A stretch of DNA of 64,000 bases, from assembly GCA_936432065.2 (NCBI GenBank), contig OW386293.2, positions 43,867,923 to 43,931,922 of the forward strand, given 5' to 3'. This document shows, piece by piece, positions 10,592 to 20,262 of this stretch; position 1 is the first letter of the stretch, and each line of letters starts with the position of its first letter. Below the pieces are notes generated by a model. It made no database searches. It had not been told where the DNA came from and saw only the letters and a list, made by a program, of their open reading frames with translations. Source of the stretch: Rutpela maculata (taxonomy: Eukaryota > Arthropoda > Insecta > Coleoptera > Cerambycidae). Both the position numbers and the translations under genes were made by a program.

Positions 10592-11402
10592 GATGCAGGG
10601 GTGCGAAGTGAAGCAACGTCTCAAGTGGCGAAGACTTGACTAGGGTGACGGACCATCAAGGAATGCCGCATAGCAAGGCCGTTGCTGACAAGGAGCATAG
10701 CCTGGAGGAGCAACCTTCAAAATGTTGAAGGAATGGGAAAATTCATTCTAGATAAAACTGCATCACAATGAGGAGGCTACAGCGGTCCTCACTAAAGTGA
10801 TGCAGGGGCGCGAAGTGAAGCAACGTCGCTAACGGTGTGGACTTGACGGGGTTATGGGCCATCAAGTACACCGCGTGGCGAGGCTGTCGCCGAACAGAGC
10901 ACCGAAGTAGAGCGACGTCGCGCACGACGAGGACTTGACTGGGGTGGTGTCCAACGAGGAACACCGCGTAGCGAAGCCGTTGCTGACAAAGAATATTATA
11001 CGACGGCAGGGTCTGGACTGCAGGATATAATATCAACGGGGAAAGATAATGGACCTGGCAACTACCACTCTGCCAATTTTCTCAGACCTGCTGCCAACGG
11101 CACAGGAAAAATGGGTAGAGTGAGTTATATCTACGGGCAATCACAACCAGACCCGTAGGCCATCATAACTCGCCCATTTTTAGACCTTGTCAGTGATACA
11201 GGAGTATTAAAATGGACAATACAAACTAAGACAGCAAGACAGAGAGAGTACAATAAGCCCAGGAGGCTGCAGTGCCGTCGGAGTATTCTTTACAGACGAC
11301 CCCTAGGAGGAGGGGTTTTAGTCAGTTAGAGGCTGACACTCGGATCTTTTCCAAGTTGGGATGGGCAGCCCGTGTGGGTTTCCCCTTCTCGAAAAAAAAA
11401 AA
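10592..11402 (+). repeat. GC-rich block with three diverged ~105-bp repeat units and a poly(A) end
   Basis: Units start at about 10592, 10797 and 10901. They share GTGATGCAGGGGCGCGAAGT, GACTTGAC, CACCGCGTAGCGAAGCCGTT and GCTGAC. The block ends near 11402 with a run of A residues after a conserved-looking stretch (GAGGCTGACACTCGGATC, then GGGATGGGCAGCCCGTGTGG). This looks like the 3' UTR and tail of a plus-strand non-LTR retrotransposon, but no RT is present. Confidence 0.5.
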
Positions 11403-12135
11403 TCTCATGCCTTGTATTCTTTTCCCGGTTTTATTTTCGCTTTACCTGCAGTACATATTTAAAGGACAAAGATGATTATTCTTATTGGATCTGATATTTT
11501 TTTTTAGCTTTTAATTGTTTTGAGATGTGTAAGTTCTTATTTAAATTATTTTTCGCGAAATAGCTATTTGATAACAGCTGCATGTATCCTTACCACTTCG
11601 TAGTAAATTAACATCATATTGAGTTTGGCATTGTAACTTAAAATTCAAACTTGACAGCATAAAGCTCCCAATGGTTCAAACATTTTAATAAAAGAAAAAT
11701 TTGTTTGTCAATTTATAAATTGTACACAGAGAAACATTTTGTGACTATTTCCCTCACATTATAAGAACCAATGAAATAGCAACATTTTAGACCAATAAGA
11801 ACAAACTTTCAGCTAAAATTGCATTCCAAGTGAAAATTTTACATAAAATTACAGCCATTATTTCATTCGTTAACGCGATAGCCAATGAGAGCCCGTTTTT
11901 TCACAACATTGCATCAGTCAGACGTCATTATTGGCGGTAATTCAACCTGATCGGTTTTTGACAGTACCAACACGAAAAAATTATCGCTCTAATTTTTTGT
12001 GTCGCCGCGTTGACGAATATTGCGAATTTTTTTTGACATATGTCATGTTTTGTTTCGCGAAGTATTTTCCGCAAATAGGTTCACTCTTGCTTTTAAATTT
12101 TATCTATACATTTTTCTCTAGCTTATTGCTAATTG
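11403..12135. other. No gene seen
   Basis: AT-rich; no coding similarity, RNA or repeat recognised apart from a weak possible terminal motif discussed under rejected items. Confidence 0.4.
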
Positions 12136-13600
12136 CACAGCACCACAAAAAAAAAAAAAGTTCAAAGCAGCGAACCAGACTCATGTAATTCTATGTATTT
12201 TCGGTCGCTGAATCTGAATCCGGGGTCAAAAAAAATCATTAGCTAGAGCCAAAAAACATCCTGAAATGGGGTGAAAAGAATATTAAGCTACGAAAATAGT
12301 TGTTACAAATTAAGGTTAAACAGCAGCGTCCATACAATAGATATGAAACACACCACCAGGGAGGGGCGAAAACTAGCCCCCATATGCAACAGGATTTTTA
12401 TTTTCATGGATGCTATGATTGGCTGAAATTGCATAGTACTCTAAAATAGAAGTAGAAACTTACGTACCATCAACATTCTACAGTGTCAACCCTCAGAGGG
12501 TATGAAAACTACTCCCTATGTAAGGTTTGACAATAAAAAGTTACAGTAACTTCTATAAAAATTCGAAACACCTGCGTTGTGTGGAAGAAAAAAGAAACTA
12601 GACTATGTTCGACGCTGTGCTTGAAAACCACCCCCACGGGGTTGAGAGACGCCCTATAAAAAAAAACTATGAAAATGAAACGAATAAGCAACAGTATAGC
12701 TTTTTCGTTACATCTTGAATTACGGTAGTTTACATCCTTTCTGAGGGTGTTACTTAATAACATTTATAGGACATGAGTTTCAAACTCTAAGTGAACAACA
12801 CAATTTTTGCCAATCATAGTATCCTTAAAAATGTAAATCCAGTTAGTTTCTCTCTGTTTTTCCAACATCCTACAGATAGAGGGGTAGTATCTCGCAACCC
12901 CGTGGGGGTGGTTTTCAAGCACATCGTCGAACATAGTCTAGTTTCTTCTCTCTTCCACACAACGCAGGTGTTTCGAATTTTTATAGAAGTCACTGTAACT
13001 TTTTATAGTTAAATCTTACATAGGGGGTAGTTTTCACACCCTCGGAGGGTTGACAGTGTAAGATGTTGATGGTACGTAAGTTTCTGGTTCTATTTTAGAG
13101 TACTACGCAATTTCAGCCAATCACAGCATCCATGAAAATAGAAATCCTGTTGGATTTTACGTTTTTTCTTGTTTTTCTCGTGTCCTTTGAAATTAAAGGT
13201 GCTTGTTCTCAACCCTATAGGGGCAGTTTATGAAGATTACGTCGGACCTGATGTAGTTTCTTAACACTTTAACGAAACTTAGACATTTCGAGCTTTTTTA
13301 GCAGTCATTGCTGTTTTGGATCGATTTTTTATATATGGGTGCTAGTTTTCGCCTCTCCCTGGGGGTGTGTTTTATATCTATTGTATGTACGCTGCTGTTT
13401 AACTTTAATTTGTATAATTCGATTCAACTATTCTCGTAGCTTGATCTTCTTTTTATCCCATTTCAGGGGTGTTTTTTGACTCTAGCTAATGATTTTGAGG
13501 GTGTACGATTTTTTTTTGGATTCGGATTCAGCGACCGAAAATACATAGGGATACATGGGTCTGGTTTGCTGCTTTGAACTTTTTTTTTTGTGGGGCCGTG
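12136..13600. mobile_element. Foldback (long-TIR) DNA element, 1.5 kb
   Basis: Inverted arms of roughly 550-700 bp (12136-12700 and 12870-13600) pair along most of their length. The ends read CACAGCACCACAAAA and, in complement, CACGGCCCCACAAAA. A 3-bp direct repeat TTG flanks both ends (12133-12135 and 13601-13603). Distinctive paired blocks include the ACCACCCCCACGGGG region and TTGATGGTACGTAAG. No transposase is present. A 3-bp target duplication also flanks the 5301-6510 foldback, but the ends differ. Confidence 0.8.
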
Positions 13601-14078
13601 TTGTTAACGTAAATTGTATTATTATATTACATACGTAGTAATATAATAATATAAACATAAGGAAAGTCAATTATTTTATATTCATCACAAATGTACTTAC
13701 GTATAGTAATCTATTTCTAATAACACTTAGTATAATTCAATTCTCACAGTATAAATACTCTCTGCTTAATTAAACAACCGTAACTTAATCTTTACCCTCC
13801 TTAAATTGAAAATAAGAATTAAATAAGTGAATATATATCAATAAACACTTCATATAGTAATTCTTGTATATTGCACTGTCAAAGGTATGCAGCGTTTAGC
13901 GTTACAGTTACTAGATGGCGGTGGCGGCACCAGAACCATATTTCATTTCTCTTTGATTAACTAAAAATAGAACATAAAGCGGAGGTAGTGCTGTCTCTGT
14001 GTGAATGCATAATGTGATTGGTCGGAACATGCCTAAGAACTGTTTACAATGAAGACTCTCAGGGTCTCAGTAGTTTTG
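13601..14078. other. No gene seen
   Basis: AT-rich; a GGCGGTGGCGGCACC stretch near 13918 stands out in composition but has no recognised function. Confidence 0.4.
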
Positions 14079-14465
14079 GGGGCCATCCATAAATAACGTC
14101 GCGCTCCAGAGGGGGAGGGGGTTCGTAATTACGTGATAAGGGGGAGGGAGGGGGTCTGACTCAGTGTGACGTAACGAATAAAGAAAAGAAATCTATTGTA
14201 ATATATTTTTTTTTGATATTTAGTAGCATTGCGCCCATGAGGCGACAATTTTTTTTTTTTTAATTTTTACTAGCACCCCCCCCATGAGGCGAAAAATATC
14301 GTGAATAATAAATAACTGAATCGAAAAAAACATAAGGGGGGTATCTACAAGCGTGACGTAGTAATTTTTTTGGGGGGGTCTAATTCAGCGTGACAAAACG
14401 TGACAATGGGGGGGAGGTGGTCTAAAATCTCAAAAATTGGCGTGACGTCATTTATGGATGGCCCC
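14079..14465. mobile_element. MITE-like element with GGGGCCATCCATAAAT ends
   Basis: The 387-bp unit starts GGGGCCATCCATAAATAACG and ends with the complement (CGTCATTTATGGATGGCCCC), extending into GACGTCACG-type subterminal motifs. Inside are several G-runs and two GCGCCCATGAGGCGA / CCCCATGAGGCGAAAA repeats (about 14231 and 14280). Similar termini are, to my knowledge, common in insect genomes. I do not assign a superfamily and see no clear target duplication. Confidence 0.75.
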
Positions 14466-14783
14466 TGGACCAGTCACCAATCTATGCAGTATAATATCTA
14501 TGATTAAAGGTTTATTGGTTTATTGATTGTCATTACATTTAAAATATGGCAAATTCCGTGGACTTTTAAGTTCCTACAGCTGCGATTGTTAAATAATTAT
14601 ACCTACTTTGTTCTTTATTAGATGTGTCGGTTTGGAAATACATTTTTATGTAATGTAAATAATGAAATTGAAAATAAGCACTAAGAAGTTATAAGAAGAC
14701 GTCTGGAGGCAGATAATGGCAAAACTTAATATTAAAGATGTTTTATGTACTTTATTCATGAAATAATCTCCCCAAATACCACT

Positions 14784-14990
14784 CGTACTTTTAAATTTTA
14801 TCTTAAAATTTTTCTCAAGCTAAGTTGCCGAAAGGTAATATGACTCGTGTAAATTGGCAGATTATTGTCAAAGATTAAATCCCTCCTGCTAAAGCGCTCG
14901 GGATTTAATCAGATAATAAACTGTCAATTTACACTCTATTACCAGGCAACAACGCTTTCGAAAAAATTTTCCATAAAATTTTAAGCACTA
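14784..14990. mobile_element. Short inverted-repeat (hairpin) element, ~200 bp
   Basis: Two ~95-bp arms pair around 14890. GATTAAATCCC faces GGGATTTAATC, with a central GCTAAAGCGCTCG. Outward, GTGTAAATTGGCAG pairs with CTGTCAATTTACAC, then GTTGCCGAAAGGTAAT with ATTACCAGGCAAC. A MITE relic or an intramolecular hairpin is likely. Confidence 0.65.
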
Positions 14991-15193
14991 TTATAGTGAT
15001 ATTACATACGAATATTGCACTGGGCTTGACAGCTAAAACATCACATTTTAACCTACAAAAAATCCATTTTTCATTGTAATAATTTGAATTGTTAATTCAG
15101 TTAATAAAAAATATTTCTTGTTTTAAGTTATGTTCTGGAAATAGTCTAATAAATATATTTCGTACATTAAAAATAATCCAAAAATTGGGCATT

Positions 15194-15331
15194 CAAGGCG
15201 TGTTGCCTTTAAGAAACCGCATTCGTTCATTTTGATGTAACTGAAAAAGTACCTTCAATTCCGTCTCGGGCACTTTTTGTCAAATCACATCAAAATGAAC
15301 TCAAACAGTTTCTAGGTAACACGTATGGGCC
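15194..15331. mobile_element. Short inverted-repeat (hairpin) element, ~140 bp
   Basis: Arms 15194-15255 and 15275-15331 pair: GTTCATTTTGATGT faces ACATCAAAATGAAC, and GCGTGTTGCC faces GGTAACACG. It may be a second part of the same MITE type as 14784-14990, but the arms differ in sequence. Confidence 0.55.
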
Positions 15332-15598
15332 TAAAAATGTTACTGGAACAGCTTCTGCAAATAAATAATATATCTTTAGAAAAATTTATAGTATAACGTT
15401 TTTAAACAATTTTGTTAAAAAAATGCAACAAGATCTTTTTCACAATGTTGTGTAAATTTTACCAACTCTATTTCTCTGTGTACCTCATCCCCTTAAAATT
15501 GATACATTTTTGAATACTGTATCACGGTGTTAAATATTTTATTTTATTAAAACATGTATGCGGTCGTATAAAAAATAATACTGTATTTCTTGTTTCAG

Positions 15599-15628
15599 TC
15601 AAAAAGGCTCGCTACGTTGGAGCTCAAG
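15599..15628 (+). other. Candidate 30-nt microexon
   Basis: The upstream sequence ends in a pyrimidine-rich tract and acceptor (TTTCTTGTTTCAG, to 15598). The downstream sequence begins GTAAGGAATT (from 15629), a strong donor. The 30 nt between are more GC-rich than the surroundings and open in all the frames I checked by eye; one gives KKARYVGAQ. Thirty is a multiple of three, so inclusion would keep frame. If real, this would be the only host gene trace in the window and would place it inside an intron. No flanking exon is visible, so chance cannot be excluded. Confidence 0.3.
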
Positions 15629-16921
15629 GTAAGGAATTTTTTAGATTTTCTTATGTTGCTGACTTTCATGTGATTTTTTGAAACAGATTTATTTGAAAAA
15701 GAAAAATCCTGCATAGATTTTCATAACTGAATTTTGTAGAAAATCATAACGTCGTGACAACACATTGTCGGTAAAACTAAACAGGTTATCCTTAAATATA
15801 TATAGGGAGAATTTTAATTGGAAAATTCCACAAGTATTGTTTTAACAAAAAAATATCCTTTTTTTGTTCATCAAGGTAGACACTGGCAAATAAGTCTCAC
15901 ACAAACCATTTAACTCAAACCGAATACAAATCGTATGTTATTTTCTCACATAGACGAAAATATGATTATATGTATTTTAGAATACATTTTAGTGACATCT
16001 GATCATAATTTTAGTAACTTTAGGTAACTTTAGTACACATTGCTTTTCTAGGTCCAACAATATTAAACAATTTATTGAAATATTGCAAGCCTTAAAATAT
16101 TTGTGATTATTACTAAGACGTGTATCTTGTCAAAAAGTTGAATGGTAATCTGTAACTTTCTATTGTTGAAAATATCTTACACCCAAACTTTTTGTAGTTG
16201 TTCTCTTATTTTTTTAAACAAATTATAACGGTACTTAAAACTAAATTAATTTCATTTTTTCGCATTTTAATGAACACACGAGAACATTGGGAACACACGG
16301 TCAATAAAAGTGAGGTTAAGATCTATACTTCTCAAGAAGAATCAACTTTGTCCAAATAAAATAAAAGGAAATTTCGGACTGTTAAATCAACTTCAAACAA
16401 ATAAACCTTTATCGACGCAACACATTTGAATATGCCTCTGTCTGCGGTAGGTACGCAATTCAAAGTTATATAAATTGTTGAATAAGTAAGTAATACAGTT
16501 TATAAAATTTCGGATTAGGTACAGATTTATTGCAAAACCGGTGAAGCACTGCCTTACCTGCTTCATGGGACAAAGTTGGAAAAGAGCCTTATTGAGGCAG
16601 GAAGCCTAACAGGCAACTAGAACAAAATAACGCATTGACGTTGTGGATAAGAAAAGCCCGCCTCCGTTTTCTCTTGGCCTTTGATTTGGAAATTATATGA
16701 GCTGTGTTATCTTAAAAAATGTAAAAATGTTTTCTAAATATTACTTGGCATTCTTCTAATTTTTGTTTTTTCTATTTTTGGCATGTGGTAAAAATTTATT
16801 GAGTTAGAATGATGTAAAAAACCCAAAAAATAAATAAATAAATGAAAACTTCATAGAAAGACCCCGAAAAGCTTTTCAATTATTTTTCAAGACAGTTTAC
16901 AACTTTAGCTACTGCTATTAT
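15629..16921. other. No gene seen
   Basis: 1.3 kb of AT-rich sequence with no recognised coding, RNA or repeat structure. Confidence 0.5.
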
Positions 16922-18825
16922 TAGTACACGGAAAATAGGCAAATTTATGTGGAATAGAAGAAAAAAATTATAATAAGCTGAAATGTCTATAATAGTTAGC
17001 TTATGTGTGTAAGAATACACATCAAAAAGTTCCCACCCCTAAGGGGTAAGCTTCATCCCCATCTCACCCCCTTTACGGACACCGCACCATTTTTTTTTAC
17101 AATATCTTTTAAACGCTTTATCTTAGGGAAAAAACATAAGTATAGGAAAAGGTTTATCACAAAATTCTATACAAAAAAGGTTGTGTGTTATGTATCGATA
17201 TTTCTATTATTTTTATGTTATTAAATCGTAAACTGTAGGGTTAAACAAAAATGAAAGTCTGATTATATTGAATATGGTGCTTAATCGAACATAACGCAGC
17301 TTGATAATATATCAAATGATCCAGCACAATCCTAACCGCCTTATTCATTCGCTGGTTACAGTAATAATCCCACCAGCACAAAAAGTATTGAACGCCAACA
17401 AAGACTTTTAAGAACAACATCTCCCACAGTTATTTTTGATCAAAACACGACAATTACAGACCCTAAAGAAAAATTATTAAGCAACCTTGCCAACAAAGAA
17501 CGATTAATTTCTCAACTAGTTCAGACCTTTCAAAATGAAGAGATACAAACTGTAACTGCGGATGATGATCCTGATACACTTATAGTTCAAACTGCTATTC
17601 AAAAAGTTTTAAATCTAAACCGGTCGTAATTGTAGGACAAGATGTCGATCTTCTTACCTTAATTATTACCCTAACGCCAACTGAAAAGGATATTAGACTA
17701 CTAAGGAAGGCCCAAAGTAATATAAAAGCAAGAGTTTATAGCTCTAAAGATTTACAGTTGTCAAATGTCCTTAAGAACTCAACAAAAATAGTTCTTTTTG
17801 CTTATGCATTTACTGATAGTGACACAACGTCTGCTTTTTTGGAAAAGGCAAACTCCAAACTATAAATTTATTAAACTCGAAAACAAATTTTGAAGAAGTT
17901 GTTAAAACCTTTAACAAACCAAATGCTGCAAAACAGGATATTACTGAGGCTGGGGAAATATTTGCTGTTGCACTATATAATGCATAAAAAAATGAAACGT
18001 CAATAAATCATCAGAGGTATGTTCTGTTTAACACCTCGGTTGGCAATTCTAGTCAAACGGTTACTTTGGCAAGGCTACCCCCGACGTTCGCGGCTTTGCA
18101 ACAACATTCGTTGCGGATTTACCACCAAATTCAGGCTTGGCATGGAAATGTTTTAAAGCCAGAAGAATGGAGATGGAAGAAATCAGGTGATATTTTAATA
18201 CCTGTTTTGACTACTGAAGCAGCAGCTCCCTCATCAATTTTAGAGTTAATTTCGTGTGCCTGCAAAAAGGGCTGCGGAAAGCGATGCGGATGTATAAAGG
18301 TTGGTTTAAAATGTTCGGCTATGTGTATGAACCGTCACCGGCAAGCATGCTTTAATGCGGAACGGACCGACGAAACTGAATTTGAGCAAGAATATAGCCT
18401 TTAGTGGATTTAGTTTAATTCAATTCTATATAATTTATAAAAAGTTGTTGAAACCGAATGCTACAAAACAGAATATTACAAGGCTGGATAAATATTGTGT
18501 TTCCATCCAAAAACGTTTTTGTTACCTACCCGTAAATTTGCCGCTGATTAACTTAAACATCCTTAATAATCTGCAAACGACATGTTTTATAGAAAATATA
18601 ATTCTCAATATTTTTCAGTACCTCTAGTTTTGTCGCAGAACATCACATTTCCAAAATATTATTGAAAAACCAGCACGGTGTCATTATAAGGGTGAAAAAG
18701 GTGAAGCCCACCAGTTAGGAATGGGAATTTTTGATCCTGTATTCCTACCCCCATCAACTGTCGATTCAGAAAATATCAGCTTATTAAAATTTTTTTCTTC
18801 TATTTTTGCTAATTTCCGTGTACTA
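16922..18825. mobile_element. TIR element carrying a nuclease-like/CXC-like gene remnant
   Basis: The ends are inverted: TAGTACACGGAAAATAG at 16922 and, in complement, TAGTACACGGAAATTAG ending at 18825. Pairing continues inward through ATAGAAGAAAAAAATT and TAATAAGCTGA. A diverged second block (CTTCATCCCCATCTCACCCC, then GACACCGCACC) matches the complement of GGTGAAGCCC and CACGGTGTC near 18670-18705. Each TIR thus spans about 180 bp. The only gene remnant inside is the one at 17395-18404. A TA dinucleotide at each edge may be the target duplication. Size 1.9 kb. Confidence 0.7.
17395..18404 (+). pseudogene. Decayed gene: acidic nuclease-like motif plus C-terminal CXC-like cysteine cluster
   Basis: Fragments in shifting frames keep one order. 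They are a Gln/Asn-rich region with LLSNLANKERLISQLVQTFQ, then PVVIVGQDVDLLTLIITLTP (about 17620-17680), KIVLFAYAFTDSDTTSAFLE (about 17785-17845), FNKPNAAKQDITEAGEIFAV and TLARLPPTFAALQQHSLRIY. The last part is CACKKGCGKRCGCIKVGLKC with SAMCMNRHRQACFNA (about 18258-18357). The VGQDVDLL block resembles the acidic core of FEN1/XPG-like PIN nucleases. The cysteine spacing recalls tesmin/TSO1 CXC modules. Both comparisons are from memory. Stops and at least two frameshifts lie before ~17990; the last ~140 codons are open. A second copy lies at 54820-55710. Confidence 0.6.
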
Positions 18826-19997
18826 TAGAGCAACTACATAAATTGTAAGGAACCCTCAGCAAGCGAATTTGACTTTCACTTGTCCGGTTTTTATTTTGCA
18901 ACTTTAAGACACTGTATTTGACAAAAATAGAGTTCAGAATCATATTACTATATTTACAGGAAATTATATGCTGAAATGACTTTGTGAAGTTTTGTGTTTA
19001 AAAACTATAACACCCGATATAAGTTCCAATTAAGTATTCAATAAAAGAAATAGTCCCTCTCACTAGCTAGTGTGTTTGGTAAAAATTATCACTGTGTAGC
19101 TTGTCACCTTGACGTAATAATTAGCTATTAGGGTAGGCACGTAACATCTAGAACCACGCCGAAAGTGTGTAATTCTCAAGAAAAATACCGCACAAAAAAT
19201 GAGGGCTAGGTTGCACGGGTTTCCGAAAGATTAAAAGGATAAGAAAGTTGATACCTGTCACAAGTTAATTCTTTTTATTTATATTTAATGAAAATAACAG
19301 ACACACAATTACTAAATTACAAATGGTTTGTTATACTTTGTAGGAACAGAACACGATAAACTTTTTTTATTGCAGCATGTACTTTTTATGTGTCAATAAA
19401 TCTTTCCTTTAGTGTAAAAAGTCGTAGAAAAAAGATAGTTAAATTGCCGTGGATGGTTGTAATTTGTGAAATCTGTCCAATTAAGATATACATACTTCTG
19501 TTTTAGAAACACATTGTAAAAATTACACCAAATATAACTTTGTTAGTTAATGTCTTTACATATTAAACATGCAAAATAACATATGAGACACTTGACGTTT
19601 ATATATTGGACAATGACTGATAGGACACTAATATACGATCACGATTTGTACTAATATAAACTGGTGCACAATTGAAGTGGATTTTTTTTTTAATCTGAGA
19701 TTTTTTACTACGTATAGAGGGCGTAATTAATTTCATGCCATTAAACAAAAATGATAGTTGGGAGCGACCCGATGCACAAACATCTTATATGAAGTCTAAA
19801 ACCTATAGTTTTGGAGAAAAGAATATTAGAAGACGTTAATGAAACTGTTTATGAACTTCTGATAATGTCTATAATTTTGACTAGGTCCGTAACAGCTGTG
19901 AAACTAAGCAGAGTTCAAAAGGGAGTTCTAGTTTTTAAAGGTCGATAATAAGAAATAAGCAAATGAAGAAAAAACAGATAAATATCACGCTACCCAT
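18826..19997. other. No gene seen
   Basis: AT-rich sequence with no recognised coding or repeat structure. Confidence 0.5.
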
Positions 19998-20200
19998 TTG
20001 ATTACTGCGGCTGTCTGATTGCGTGGTCGATATTATAGAATACTTGACTCTTACCCCGGGTTCTATTCCTGGCTGCGGCACTGAGATTTTCTCTGAAGCA
20101 ATTTGTCACTCTCCCATAATCACTTCTGTATTTCAGGAACAAAGGGAATTGTATTACCTGTGTCTTTTATGTATATTTATTACGTAGAAAAAAAGTGTAA
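19998..20200 (+). repeat. Probable tRNA-derived SINE
   Basis: GGCTGTCTGATTGCGTGGTC (about 20009) is an A-box-like start, and CCCGGGTTCTATTCCTGGC (about 20056) holds a B-box-like GGTTCTATTCC. A 100-bp body follows, ending in AT-rich DNA. It differs from the SINEs at 2934 and 9310. Confidence 0.55.
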
Positions 20201-20262
20201 AGATGAACGCGCTTTATTCCTACCGCCGTGCCTTATTATGCCTGAACGACGCACAGTGAGGC

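Noticed and set aside
11724..15482. A 3.7-kb transposon with GTACACAGAGAAA ends
   Set aside because: GTACACAGAGAAA (11724) and its complement (15470-15482) match for only ~13 bases; inward similarity is weak and no target duplication was found. May be chance.
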